The translations under genes and the position numbers were made by a program. From positions 25,864 through 89,863 of the IMG/VR virus record IMGVR_UViG_3300027777_000031: a DNA stretch of 64,000 nt. One strand, written 5' to 3'. Of the stretch, positions 32,947-42,572 are shown one piece after another. The notes beneath the pieces are model-generated. The model was not told the origin of the DNA, did no database searches, and saw nothing but the letters and a program-made list of their open reading frames with translations. Each line of letters opens with the position of its first letter. Position 1 is the stretch's first letter. This DNA comes from a virus.

Positions 32947-35900
32947 ATGTCTGATATTTCTAATCAATTAATTAAGGATTCATATAATTATGTCCTACAA
33001 TCTGACCTATCAACCGGTAATATTTACCGTATTGGTGGGGGTATTCCCGTTAATCCAATATTTTTATCCGGATTAACAATTATCTCAAGTTTTAAATTTT
33101 CAAATGGTTCTGAAAGAGCAGGATATGTTTTAACATCAGATGGTTCAGGTAATGCAACTTGGAGTCCTGTTTCAAATCAAAAAATAATATTAAAAAAAAT
33201 TGATTTAGGCACTAGATTAATTAATGGATTGGGTAATGTTGTAGTTAATTTAGTTAATGTTTGGGATAGGTTAACTAATTCTATTATTGGTAAACAACTT
33301 TACTATTCCGGAGTTAAAGTTGATTATTATTTTACTTACAATAATCCAAATAATGGTATTAGAACTAAAGAATTATGGACAACTCAAACATTTAATGTAA
33401 ATCTCAATACATCATTTGCGTTTAGTGGTATTTGCAATTATATTAGTCAAAATTATGAAACAACATTAGTGAATTTTTATTGTGAAATTTATTTAAATTT
33501 AAATCAAAATTATTTATCTCCAACACAAGTTAGATTAACCAATCCACTATTTAATTCATTAAATCCGTACAAATATAGTAGAGGTAAAAATTATACAGGT
33601 GAGGCTGAGTTTGTACGAAGTAATAATAACTTACCAAAATCATTGAATTCTATTGAAAATAATTTTATAAATGGCTGGCAATATTATTACGACGTTGGAG
33701 CTTCAAAAGATATTGTGAAAAAAGTATATGATATAATTTCAACACCTGAATTTTATGGTCCATTCTCGGCAGAGTCACAGTCAATATTAATTTTTGACAC
33801 TCCATATTCAAATGAAAGTAGAGAGGTTATTAAAAATAGTGTCTATGTTGAAACTTTAACCGGATTTTATTCAAAATTTAAAATACCGGTAAATCAACAC
33901 GGATTTTTCGAATCTTGTGTAAAATTATTTAATAATTTTTATGGTAATTTATTGTATGATATTGTTAGTGGCTCTACACCTACAATTAATAGTCACGCAT
34001 CAATAGATGGGTATAATTCATCATCATTCTATCAAATGATTGACACTTATCGTATTTACCCCAAAGGAACACCAGGAATAATTTATTACACGGTTAATTT
34101 TAAATTAAATGATTTACTTTTTTCAATGGGAATAGATAAACATCTAAAATATATTGGAAAATTTAGACAAAAGTCATATGTTCAAGTATTGCCGTATTAT
34201 CAAAACGTTTATATATTAAAAATAAGTGTTAATGGGGATAATAATCCACTATTATTTATTAATAATTTAATTAATAATTATCTTCAAATTAATGACTCGT
34301 CACTAAAAAGTAAAATCATCGATAACACCCCTAATCCTTATTGGACTAACGGGAATTATGGTTATATGGCTAATGAAAATTATTTTTATAATTATAACCC
34401 TTATGGTCCGTATTTGGTAATTCAATCAACGGATGAAAAGATGTATCAACTATCTCAAAACCCAATTTATACTGCGAGTAGTGTGGATACCATTTATATT
34501 GGGGGTGGTTTTACTAATTATAATCACAACGGAGCAAATTATATTATTAACTTAAATACGGATGGCTCAGTTAATTCCACATATAATTCAGGATTTGATA
34601 GTTATGTTCAGGTAATTGTAATACAATCAGACAATAAACTATTAGTTGGCGGTAATTTTTATAGTTATAACGGAACCGGAGCAAGTAGAATTATTAGATT
34701 AAACTCAGATGGTTCAGTTGATTCATCATTTGTTTATGGTTCGGGATTCAATGGTAAAACAACTGTTCAAACAATTGCAATACAATCAGATAATAAAATA
34801 TTGGTTGGCGGTGGTTTTAATAATTATAACGGAACCGGAGCAAATTATATCATTAGATTAAATTCAGACGGTTCGGTTGATTCATCATTTGTTTATGGTG
34901 ATGGATTTGATGACCTTGTTAATATAATTACAATACAATCAGATAATAAAATATTGGTTGGCGGTGGTTTTAATAATTATAACGGAACCGGAGCAAATAG
35001 AATTATTAGATTAAACTCAGACGGTTCGGTTGATTCATCATTTGTTTATGATGATGGATTTGATAGTGATGTTCAAACAATTGTAATACAATCAGATGGA
35101 AAAATATTGGTTGGAGGTTATTTTAGGAATTATAACGGAACCGGAGCAAATAGAATTATTAGATTAAACTCAGACGGTTCGGTTGATTCATCATTTGTTT
35201 ATGGTTCGGGATTTGATAACCTTGTTAATATAATTACAACACAATCAGACAATAAAATATTGGTTGGTGGTTATTTTAATAGTTATAACGGAACCGGAGC
35301 AAATTATATCATTAGATTAAACTCAGATGGTTCAATTGATTCATCATTTGTTTATGGTTCGGGATTTGATAACCTTGTTAATATAATTACAACACAATCA
35401 GACAATAAAATATTGGTTGGTGGTTATTTTAATAGTTATAACGGAACCGGAGCAAATTATATCATTAGATTAAACTCAGACGGTTCGGTTGATTCATCAT
35501 TTGTTTATGGTGATGGATTTAATACGTTTGTTCAAACAATTGCAACTAAAGTAATAACAAATTCAATTAATGTTGACGCAATTTATAAAGGAACATCATT
35601 TAAACCATTTATTTATCCATTAAATTTAAATCAATTAACTTTAGAAGTTCCGGTAACAGATGATAATAATCAGTTTTTTATGGATGGAACCAAAGAATTA
35701 AGATTTATAATAAAATATATTAAATTACAACAATATGATGTTTCAACGGCACAAATAAAAGTAACAACTATTAGAAATGAAACTTCTGATAATAAATTTT
35801 TTACATTAACCCTATCTACGAATGACTCATTTGAAAGCACTGTTTTAGGTGAAATAAGTCATACTAATCGAAAACAATTTAGACCTGGAAATGTTGAAAT

Positions 35901-36030
35901 ATATTTATCATTTTTTGATACCAATACTAATGAAACAAGTTTAATACCGAATTATAAAATAATCATTGCAAAATATGGTGATAATGAGGTATTTAAATTA
36001 ATAAAGGGTCCAAACGTTATCAATATTTAA
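32947..36030 (+). CDS. Giant adhesin with delta-60-type repeats
   Basis: The 1027-residue protein has an N-terminal virion-anchoring part (to about 500), about seven repeats of 51 residues, and a C-terminal beta-rich domain. The repeats carry IIRLNSDGSVDSSFVYG and IQSDNKILVGGGFNNYNGTG, the delta-60 pattern expected to build beta-propeller-like blades. A tail fibre or other receptor-binding protein is inferred. Neighbouring repeats are nearly identical at DNA level (153-bp period), so copy number may vary. Confidence 0.8.
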   Translation: MSDISNQLIKDSYNYVLQSDLSTGNIYRIGGGIPVNPIFLSGLTIISSFKFSNGSERAGYVLTSDGSGNATWSPVSNQKIILKKIDLGTRLINGLGNVVVNLVNVWDRLTNSIIGKQLYYSGVKVDYYFTYNNPNNGIRTKELWTTQTFNVNLNTSFAFSGICNYISQNYETTLVNFYCEIYLNLNQNYLSPTQVRLTNPLFNSLNPYKYSRGKNYTGEAEFVRSNNNLPKSLNSIENNFINGWQYYYDVGASKDIVKKVYDIISTPEFYGPFSAESQSILIFDTPYSNESREVIKNSVYVETLTGFYSKFKIPVNQHGFFESCVKLFNNFYGNLLYDIVSGSTPTINSHASIDGYNSSSFYQMIDTYRIYPKGTPGIIYYTVNFKLNDLLFSMGIDKHLKYIGKFRQKSYVQVLPYYQNVYILKISVNGDNNPLLFINNLINNYLQINDSSLKSKIIDNTPNPYWTNGNYGYMANENYFYNYNPYGPYLVIQSTDEKMYQLSQNPIYTASSVDTIYIGGGFTNYNHNGANYIINLNTDGSVNSTYNSGFDSYVQVIVIQSDNKLLVGGNFYSYNGTGASRIIRLNSDGSVDSSFVYGSGFNGKTTVQTIAIQSDNKILVGGGFNNYNGTGANYIIRLNSDGSVDSSFVYGDGFDDLVNIITIQSDNKILVGGGFNNYNGTGANRIIRLNSDGSVDSSFVYDDGFDSDVQTIVIQSDGKILVGGYFRNYNGTGANRIIRLNSDGSVDSSFVYGSGFDNLVNIITTQSDNKILVGGYFNSYNGTGANYIIRLNSDGSIDSSFVYGSGFDNLVNIITTQSDNKILVGGYFNSYNGTGANYIIRLNSDGSVDSSFVYGDGFNTFVQTIATKVITNSINVDAIYKGTSFKPFIYPLNLNQLTLEVPVTDDNNQFFMDGTKELRFIIKYIKLQQYDVSTAQIKVTTIRNETSDNKFFTLTLSTNDSFESTVLGEISHTNRKQFRPGNVEIYLSFFDTNTNETSLIPNYKIIIAKYGDNEVFKLIKGPNVINI
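34640..35545 (+). repeat. Tandem repeats, 153-bp period, in adhesin gene
   Basis: About six close copies. The units near 35190 and 35343 are almost identical. Each encodes one 51-residue delta-60-type repeat. Confidence 0.8.
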
Positions 36031-36129
36031 GACCCATAATGAGGTGATGTCCGTTAAGGATAATGAGTTACCGTAAAAAGGGGGTAGTTGTTATTAATAT
36101 TCTATCCCCATATTTTTAAAAAAAAATTA

Positions 36130-39100
36130 ATGAGATATAATATTAAACTAAATTGGGGTTACTCAACCGATGTTAAACCAATAACATCACAAATTGGTGA
36201 TAGATTTTTAGAAATCGATACTCAATTAGAATATGTATTTTTAGATTACAATCAGTGGAGTTTAATAGGTTCAAATACAAACACATTCTCCGGTGGAACC
36301 GTTTCAGGTGCAACCAATTTTACAAACGGTTTAAGTGCTAACACAATATCGGCAACAACTTATTATAATTTACCACAAGATATTTATGTTACCGGAGGTA
36401 CCTATTCATCAGGAACAGCGATATTTACTAACAATACCGGAGGAACATTTAATGTTACAGGTTTTAAAACAAATGATGTTTTTGTAACAGGAGGTACATA
36501 TTCAGCAGGAACAGCAATATTTACTAACAATACCGGAGGAACATTTAATGTTACAGGTTTTAAAACAAATGATGTTTTTGTAACAGGAGGTACATATTCT
36601 AATAACAAATTTACCTACACTAATAATACAGGTGGAACTTTTAGCGTATTATTCAATACGGTTACGGGATTAACAATCAATGGTGATTTAACTGTTACCG
36701 GAAATACATCACTACAATCGTTAAGTGCAAGAACAATATCCGCAACAACTTATTATAATATTCCAATTAAATATTATGCAGAATATTCGGGTTCACCAAC
36801 GACATCACCAATTGTTTTATCAACCAATAGTATTGCTATTGGAGATGGTGCTCAAGCAAATAGTTCTTCTATGTTTGTTGTGGGTTTAAATGTCGGTTAT
36901 CAATCAACGGGTGTTACAGGCTCAAACTTTATTGGTCAAAATGCCGGTCAACAAGCATCAAATTCAAGTAATTCAAATTTCTTTGGTGTAAATTCCGGTT
37001 ATCAAGCGTCAAATTCAAACGATTCAAACTTTATTGGTAGACAATCAGGTTATCAATCAACAGGTACAACTTACTCAAACTTTATAGGTTATTCTGCCGG
37101 TCAACAAGCATCAAATTCAAGTTATTCAAATTTTATTGGTCAAAATTCCGGTTATCAAGCAACAAGTTCAATTTATTCAAACTTTATTGGTATACAATCA
37201 GGTTATCAATCAACAGGTGTTACATCCTCAAACTTTATTGGTTTTAATGCCGGTTATGTAGCGTCAAATTCAAGTTATTCGAATTTCTTTGGATATCAAT
37301 CGGGTCAACAAGCATCAAATTCAACTTATTCAAATTTCTTTGGTCAAAATTCCGGTTATCAAGCGTCAAATTCAACTTTTTCAAATTTTATTGGTCAAAA
37401 TTCCGGTTATCAATCAACAGGTACAACTAACTCAAACTTTATTGGTCAAAATGCCGGTTATGTAGCGTCAAATTCAACTTTTTCAAATTTTATTGGATTT
37501 CAATCGGGTCAACAAGCATCAAATTCAAGTTATTCAAATTTCTTTGGTGTAAATTCCGGTTATCAAGCGTCAAATTCAAACGATTCAAACTTTATTGGTA
37601 GACAATCAGGTTATCAATCAACAGGTACAACTTACTCAAACTTTATAGGTTATTCTGCCGGTCAAGGAGCAACAGTTTCAAGTAATTCAAATTTTATTGG
37701 TCAAAATGCCGGTTATCAAGCAACAGGTGTAACTAACTCAAATTTCTTTGGTTTTCAATCAGGTCAAGGAGCAACAGTTTCAAGTTATTCAAACTTCTTT
37801 GGTCAAAAATCAGGTTTCTTGGCTACAGGGGTAACTTATTCAAACTTCTTTGGTTACCAAGTTGGTTCAGGTATGACGGGTACTAATAATATTATAATTG
37901 GGACAAATATTTCATTACCAATCAATACAAATAACTCTATTAACATAGGTGGTGTTTTATTTGGTACCGGTGCATATAGTACAACATCAGGTAATCCATT
38001 TACTGGTGCAACAAGTACAGGTAAAATTGGTATTAATGTTGTCACACCATCAGAGGCCTTACACGTATCAGGAAATACATTAGTTCAAGGTTCTTTAACC
38101 GCAAATACAATATCAGCAACAACATATCAAAACTTACCAACTGATGTTAGATTAACAGGTGCAACATATTCTAATAATACATTTACTTACACCAATAATA
38201 CAGGTGGAACATTTAGTGTATTATTTAATACGGTGACAGGATTAACAGTTAATGGTAATTTAACTGTAACCGGTAATACAACATCACCAAATTTTAGTGG
38301 GAATAGTGATACTATTTCAGGAACTAAAGGAACTGTAACAACAAATGGTAGTTCTACCACAGCTTTCATTAATGTTTCAGGAAGTAATACTATCGGTGGT
38401 ACAGGATATACCGATTTTATTCGAGTAACAAACACTTCCGCAGGTGCAACTAACCCAAACAAAACCATACGTGTAAATAACGTCGGTGGGATGGAATTTT
38501 TAGATAGTGCGTACAATAATGTTAGATTTTCAATTAGTGATGCTGGTGGTGTAGGTTTTGGTCTTTCAACAACATCATCAAGTGATGCAACTTCAAATTA
38601 TTTATTTTTAAATAATAATAATTCACAATTATATGATGATGGTAATTTTCACATTCATAGTAGAGGTGCCGGACAATCTATGTGGATTAACACAAATAAT
38701 GGAGCAATTATTTTAGGTAACCAAAGCCCCGTTGCAGGTGGTGGTGCAGCATCATCAATTATTATGGGTTCAGGTTCAACAACCACTAGAGCGTATGTAA
38801 ATGTTTATGGTTCTAAAACATACTCGATTGGTACTTACGGATTTTTGTACACAGGTGGTGCTGGTACAGGTGGTAGTACAACAGGTACTTTTGGTTTATA
38901 TTGTTCTAATCGTATTGAAGCTAGTGAGTTTGATGCAACATCTGATGAAAGACTAAAAAATATTCAAGGTGATATTGAGTTGGATGATGCAATTAAATTA
39001 GTAAATAATATAAAACCAATTAAATTTACTTGGAAAGATAAAGAAACTGAAGGTATTAAAACAGGGTATTCCGCACAACAAGTGGTTAAGTCAGGTTTTA

Positions 39101-39306
39101 ACCATTTGATTAGTCATATCCCTAATGAAGATTTGAAAGAAACAACTGACGATGAAGGTTTTACAAGTCCTGAAGGTTTCCAATTAACTATGGGATATGA
39201 CCAAGTAACACCTTATCACGGAGTTGTTATAAAACATTTGTTGGAACAAATTGAATTATTAAAAGAAGAAATAAAAGAGTTAAAAAATAAAAAAAGTGAG
39301 GTGTAA
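36130..39306 (+). CDS. Tail fibre with S74 intramolecular chaperone
   Basis: I place the start at 36130 (MRYNIKLNWGYSTDV), giving 1058 residues; an upstream in-frame ATG (36088) is less likely. Tandem FxTNNTGGTFNVTGFKTND units are followed by about 20 repeats of 17 residues (SNFIGQNAGYQASNSSY type), which resemble YadA-like trimeric adhesin heads. The C-terminus has TSDERLKNIQGDIELDDAI and KFTWKD, the S74 self-cleaving chaperone that folds trimeric fibres and is then released. A coiled coil ends the protein. Confidence 0.88.
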   Translation: MRYNIKLNWGYSTDVKPITSQIGDRFLEIDTQLEYVFLDYNQWSLIGSNTNTFSGGTVSGATNFTNGLSANTISATTYYNLPQDIYVTGGTYSSGTAIFTNNTGGTFNVTGFKTNDVFVTGGTYSAGTAIFTNNTGGTFNVTGFKTNDVFVTGGTYSNNKFTYTNNTGGTFSVLFNTVTGLTINGDLTVTGNTSLQSLSARTISATTYYNIPIKYYAEYSGSPTTSPIVLSTNSIAIGDGAQANSSSMFVVGLNVGYQSTGVTGSNFIGQNAGQQASNSSNSNFFGVNSGYQASNSNDSNFIGRQSGYQSTGTTYSNFIGYSAGQQASNSSYSNFIGQNSGYQATSSIYSNFIGIQSGYQSTGVTSSNFIGFNAGYVASNSSYSNFFGYQSGQQASNSTYSNFFGQNSGYQASNSTFSNFIGQNSGYQSTGTTNSNFIGQNAGYVASNSTFSNFIGFQSGQQASNSSYSNFFGVNSGYQASNSNDSNFIGRQSGYQSTGTTYSNFIGYSAGQGATVSSNSNFIGQNAGYQATGVTNSNFFGFQSGQGATVSSYSNFFGQKSGFLATGVTYSNFFGYQVGSGMTGTNNIIIGTNISLPINTNNSINIGGVLFGTGAYSTTSGNPFTGATSTGKIGINVVTPSEALHVSGNTLVQGSLTANTISATTYQNLPTDVRLTGATYSNNTFTYTNNTGGTFSVLFNTVTGLTVNGNLTVTGNTTSPNFSGNSDTISGTKGTVTTNGSSTTAFINVSGSNTIGGTGYTDFIRVTNTSAGATNPNKTIRVNNVGGMEFLDSAYNNVRFSISDAGGVGFGLSTTSSSDATSNYLFLNNNNSQLYDDGNFHIHSRGAGQSMWINTNNGAIILGNQSPVAGGGAASSIIMGSGSTTTRAYVNVYGSKTYSIGTYGFLYTGGAGTGGSTTGTFGLYCSNRIEASEFDATSDERLKNIQGDIELDDAIKLVNNIKPIKFTWKDKETEGIKTGYSAQQVVKSGFNHLISHIPNEDLKETTDDEGFTSPEGFQLTMGYDQVTPYHGVVIKHLLEQIELLKEEIKELKNKKSEV
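36880..37870 (+). repeat. Tandem repeats, 51-bp period, in tail-fibre gene
   Basis: Around 20 copies of a unit encoding 17 residues. Blocks of several units recur almost identically (for example near 36970 and 37540). Confidence 0.85.
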
Positions 39307-39317
39307 ACCCCACTTTA

Positions 39318-40343
39318 TTACAGTTTTTTAAATTCCGGTCTGATTAGGTTCCATATGATTTCAGAGTAATCTTTTTTATCAAACATTCTGAATAGAATCC
39401 CTGACATATGTTTAGGTTGGGTTGATACCCACTCAGCAAACTCTTTTCTATCAGTGATAGGTTCTTGGTCGTTATATTTCCCATACATTTTATAGTCAAA
39501 CTTTTTACCAACATCTTCAGATATTTGGAAATAACCATATCTTAATTCTTTAACATAGTTTTGAATTTTTTTATAAAATTCATCCGGAACATCTTTTAAT
39601 AATTCCAACACATCTTCACCATTTTTTAAATACTCCCAAACTCCGGTTGTGGTTACGTTGGTCATTATTTTATGAAGACGAAGATACTCGGCACCTTTCA
39701 CTTTGACTCTGTCTCCGTTAGAGAACTTTACCACAAACCCTTCTTGGTCGTTTTTAACCATTTCTTTTAGTTGTTTGTAGTCAGATATACCATCGTATTT
39801 TTTAACAACATCAAACCCGTATTCTCTCCACATTTCCACATCATATTCTTTACCATTCTTATCAAAGGTTCCTAATAGGACTAGTTTCTCATCATCACCA
39901 TAATCCAAAACAATTCTGTTTTCCATATATATAATTTCAAAGCAGAAAGTCAGATGTCTGAACATTATGTCGGTATTGTATTTTCTTAAGATTTCTCTCG
40001 CTTTGATTGCTTGGTCAGAGGTGAATGAACCACGAGTGGCAACCACCCATTGACCTTCATACCAAAACACAATTCCCAATGAACCATCCATTTTTTCATA
40101 AACCTCAAACTTTTCAGTTGGTTCAAATTTACCTTCTTCTATATTGAAGAACTTTTGGAATGGGGTTGCAACGATGTCTCCGTTGTTGTCGGTAACTAAA
40201 CCTCTACACATAAGAGTCACCTCATCCCACAGGTTCTCGTACTGAACTTTCTCAGTATAATTCCATATGGTTAATGGAAGTGATGGATGTACTTGTTTGT
40301 AAAGTAATCCGTCTTCGTAATATTTGTTTAGTTTTTCTAACAT
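39318..40343 (-). CDS. rnlA: RNA ligase, T4 Rnl1 type
   Basis: The 341-residue protein has the covalent nucleotidyltransferase motifs in order: motif I EKMDGSLG with Lys84 as the expected AMP acceptor, RGSF (104-107), motif III FCFEIIYM, motif IV EGFVVKF (201-207) and motif V RVKVKG (212-217). TLMCRGLV upstream is also typical. Rnl1 joins 3'-OH and 5'-phosphate RNA ends, in T4 to reseal tRNA cut in the anticodon loop. Kinase, phosphoesterase and cREC genes nearby complete a repair set. Confidence 0.88.
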   Translation of the reverse strand: MLEKLNKYYEDGLLYKQVHPSLPLTIWNYTEKVQYENLWDEVTLMCRGLVTDNNGDIVATPFQKFFNIEEGKFEPTEKFEVYEKMDGSLGIVFWYEGQWVVATRGSFTSDQAIKAREILRKYNTDIMFRHLTFCFEIIYMENRIVLDYGDDEKLVLLGTFDKNGKEYDVEMWREYGFDVVKKYDGISDYKQLKEMVKNDQEGFVVKFSNGDRVKVKGAEYLRLHKIMTNVTTTGVWEYLKNGEDVLELLKDVPDEFYKKIQNYVKELRYGYFQISEDVGKKFDYKMYGKYNDQEPITDRKEFAEWVSTQPKHMSGILFRMFDKKDYSEIIWNLIRPEFKKL

Positions 40344-40344
40344 C

Positions 40345-40674
40345 TTATCCTATTTGTTTCAAATTTTCTTCCAATCTACTTAAGAATGATTCCTCACCAT
40401 CATCACCTGATAATAACCAATCCACTCGTTGAGCGTATTCTTGAGCAATATGAAGAGCTTTAACCGCCTCTTTCATCTTCTCAATAACCTCGTCCGAATA
40501 TTTGTAATGGAATTTATCTTCAGGGTATTTTACATACCACTCAGGGTCTCTCCACCATTCGTCTTTAAGTTCTTCCGGTGTTTTCTCAACACCATTCTTT
40601 ACAATAATCTCGTCTATTTCGTCTGCGATGTAACCAATCTTATATTGGTTGTAATCAAATGCTCCTCCGCTCAT
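40345..40674 (-). CDS. Conserved small acidic protein (SGGAFDY family)
   Basis: The 109-residue product begins MSGGAFDYNQYKIGYIADEID, an N-terminus that I know from many uncharacterised phage and bacterial proteins. The rest is helical and Trp/Glu-rich. It lies one base upstream of the ligase gene in the same operon and has a TATCTTTG promoter at 40695-40702. Function unknown. Confidence 0.7.
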   Translation of the reverse strand: MSGGAFDYNQYKIGYIADEIDEIIVKNGVEKTPEELKDEWWRDPEWYVKYPEDKFHYKYSDEVIEKMKEAVKALHIAQEYAQRVDWLLSGDDGEESFLSRLEENLKQIG

Positions 40675-40694
40675 AATTAAATAATTTTAGGGGA

Positions 40695-40702
40695 CAAAGA
40701 TA
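40695..40702 (-). promoter_or_regulatory. Bacteroidota-type promoter of ligase unit
   Basis: TATCTTTG on the minus strand 20 bases before the 40674 start. Confidence 0.65.
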
Positions 40703-40707
40703 TGGAA

Positions 40708-41103
40708 TTAAAGTTTTACTTCAAAACGATTTTTCATTATTTCCAATTTATCTTCCGGAACCCCGTGTTCATTAACCCCACCGTGTCTATTCTCTACAAT
40801 AAGTGAATGAACTCTGTAACCATATTTTTCCGCTAATTCAAAATAAGGTGTCATTTCCCACTCTTGGGTGAATGTATTTGATACCACAACTTTATGCTCG
40901 TATTTCATAAGGAACTCAACCTCTTCTTGACACCAAGCGTGAGCATCTCTTAATGATGTAACATCAAATTTGTAGTTACCATCCCCATCGACAAAATACA
41001 TATCCGCCTCTTTGTGACAATAATCTTTATCACCAACTAACATTTTTGCCAACGTTGATTTACCACTTCCCGGTAATCCTCTTAATAAAAATAACTCTTT
41101 CAT
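40708..41103 (-). CDS. P-loop polynucleotide kinase-like protein
   Basis: Start 41103 is chosen because its ATG overlaps the upstream TGA (ATGA). The 131-residue protein opens with the P-loop LFLLRGLPGSGKSTLAKML and continues with VVVSNTFTQEWEM, as in kinase domains of T4 polynucleotide kinase type (AAA_33 group). It would phosphorylate 5'-OH RNA ends before ligation. No phosphatase domain is attached; the metallophosphoesterase or cREC protein nearby may serve instead. Confidence 0.78.
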   Translation of the reverse strand: MKELFLLRGLPGSGKSTLAKMLVGDKDYCHKEADMYFVDGDGNYKFDVTSLRDAHAWCQEEVEFLMKYEHKVVVSNTFTQEWEMTPYFELAEKYGYRVHSLIVENRHGGVNEHGVPEDKLEIMKNRFEVKL

Positions 41104-41390
41104 ATATCGCACTCTTTTAAATGTTTAACAATTTTTTCAATACCTTCAACATCATCCGGATTGATGATAAACTCATCAAACGCCCCATATCTTGATTGAT
41201 GTCCAAAAATATATTTCAATCCATAACCAACTCTTTGCCAAAATGGGCGTTTAACCAAATGCGTATGGACATAAACCATTGGAAATCTTACACCATCAAT
41301 ATCGTCCTCATCATATAGGACAACCATTTGATGTTCCGTGTTATGACAGGAACACACAAATAAATCTTTTTTTGTTTGTTTAATTCTCAT
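41100..41390 (-). CDS. Unknown small protein of repair operon
   Basis: With start 41390 (MRIKQTKKDLFVCSCHN) the product has 96 residues, and start/stop codons overlap on both sides (ATGA). CSCHNTEHQMVVLYDEDD at the start suggests a small metal site. FWQRVGYGLKYIFGHQSRYG and FIINPDDVEGIEKIVKHLKE are conserved-looking. No family name known to me. Confidence 0.6.
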   Translation of the reverse strand: MRIKQTKKDLFVCSCHNTEHQMVVLYDEDDIDGVRFPMVYVHTHLVKRPFWQRVGYGLKYIFGHQSRYGAFDEFIINPDDVEGIEKIVKHLKECDI

Positions 41391-41650
41391 ATTACTTTTA
41401 CTTCTATTAGTTTTCTTCTTAACCATTGTTCATCAACATTATCAGGTCTTTTACCTAAAATGATTTCATCAATTGTATCACCAAGAAATTCCATCAACAT
41501 TCTTTTAATTTCAGATGGTGCATCCATTGCTGCATACGAATAACAATCTTGTAACATTTCGTGAGATAATGGAACCTCAATTATAATCCGTGACGATATT
41601 AATGAACCATCTTCATTAAAGTGGTTGTCTTCTACTCTTGTGTTTAACAT
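41387..41650 (-). CDS. Unknown small protein of repair operon
   Basis: The 87-residue product (SRIIIEVPLSHEMLQDCYSY; LMEFLGDTIDEIILGKRPDN) is acidic and helical. It is the first gene of the kinase unit and has its own promoter at 41663-41670. Confidence 0.6.
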   Translation of the reverse strand: MLNTRVEDNHFNEDGSLISSRIIIEVPLSHEMLQDCYSYAAMDAPSEIKRMLMEFLGDTIDEIILGKRPDNVDEQWLRRKLIEVKVI

Positions 41651-41662
41651 ATTATTTTTTTA

Positions 41663-41670
41663 CAAAGATA
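41663..41670 (-). promoter_or_regulatory. Bacteroidota-type promoter of kinase unit
   Basis: TATCTTTG on the minus strand, 12 bases before the 41650 start. Confidence 0.65.
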
Positions 41671-41725
41671 AACATTTTTTTTTAATAAAAATAGTATTTT
41701 ACATTTTTTCCATATATTTATATAT

Positions 41726-41881
41726 ATGAGACCAACATTAAAAGAAGAAGACAAGCGTGTTAAAGTATCCATAACTTTAACTCCGGAAATTAACAAAAAA
41801 ATGGAAGATGATTTAACCAATAAATCAAAATTAATTGAAAAATTATTAAGAAAATATTATGGAATCAAAGATTTGTACTAA
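41726..41881 (+). CDS. Ribbon-helix-helix-type small DNA-binding protein
   Basis: The 51-residue product carries VKVSITLTPEINKKMEDDL and NKSKLIEKLLRKYYG, the strand-helix-helix pattern of RHH repressors. It overlaps the HNH endonuclease gene by 23 bases and probably regulates or travels with it. Confidence 0.65.
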   Translation: MRPTLKEEDKRVKVSITLTPEINKKMEDDLTNKSKLIEKLLRKYYGIKDLY

Positions 41882-42572
41882 GTGTAAAATTGAAAAAGAA
41901 TTATGTGAATTTAATAAATATTATTTATCAAAAGATGGTCATAAACCAAATTGTCGTGAATGCCAAAAAATTGAAACTAAAATTTATAAATCAAAAAATA
42001 AAGAAAAAATAAAAGAGCAAAGTAAAGAATATTATATAAATAATAAAGAAATTATAATAAAAAAACATAATGAATATTATCTAAAAAATTTAGAAAAAGA
42101 AAAAAATAGGGGTAAAAAATATTATAACAATAATAAAACAAAATATCTAATAAACCAGCAATTATATAGGGATAATAATAGAGAAAAAGTCAATAAAAAT
42201 AAAAATAATTACCAAACCAATAGACGAAAAAATGATTGTTTGTATAAATTAACTGAAAATATGAGAGGTAGAGTTAAAGATTATTTAAAGATAAAAAATA
42301 TAACTAAAAATAATAAAACTTTTGAGATTATTGGGTGTTCCCCGGAATACTTAAAAGAATATTTAGAACAAAAATTTACTGAAGGAATGTCTTGGGATAA
42401 TTATGGGTTATTTGGGTGGCATATTGACCATATAACCCCATTATCTTCTATCAATACAGAAGAAGATTTGTATAAGTTATGTCATTACACAAATCTTCAA
42501 CCATTATGGGCGTTTGATAATTTAAGTAAAGGTAATAAAATATTAACACCTCTATCCAACAACACCTTTTAA
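41859..42572 (+). CDS. HNH homing-type endonuclease with zinc ribbon
   Basis: The 237-residue protein starts with a four-Cys motif (CTKCKIEKELCEF ... KPNCRECQK), has a Lys/Asn-rich middle (KEYYINNKE repeats) and ends with an HNH nuclease motif: GWHIDHITPLSSI and YTNLQPLWAFDNLSKGN. It lies on the plus strand inside the minus-strand repair cluster and overlaps the phosphoesterase gene tail to tail by 21 bases. That layout and its very AT-rich composition point to invasion as a mobile gene. Confidence 0.82.
   Translation: MESKICTKCKIEKELCEFNKYYLSKDGHKPNCRECQKIETKIYKSKNKEKIKEQSKEYYINNKEIIIKKHNEYYLKNLEKEKNRGKKYYNNNKTKYLINQQLYRDNNREKVNKNKNNYQTNRRKNDCLYKLTENMRGRVKDYLKIKNITKNNKTFEIIGCSPEYLKEYLEQKFTEGMSWDNYGLFGWHIDHITPLSSINTEEDLYKLCHYTNLQPLWAFDNLSKGNKILTPLSNNTF

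Noticed and set aside
36880-37870. CRISPR array
   Set aside because: The 51-bp repeats are in frame inside a fibre gene, lack unique spacers and encode 17-residue adhesin repeats.
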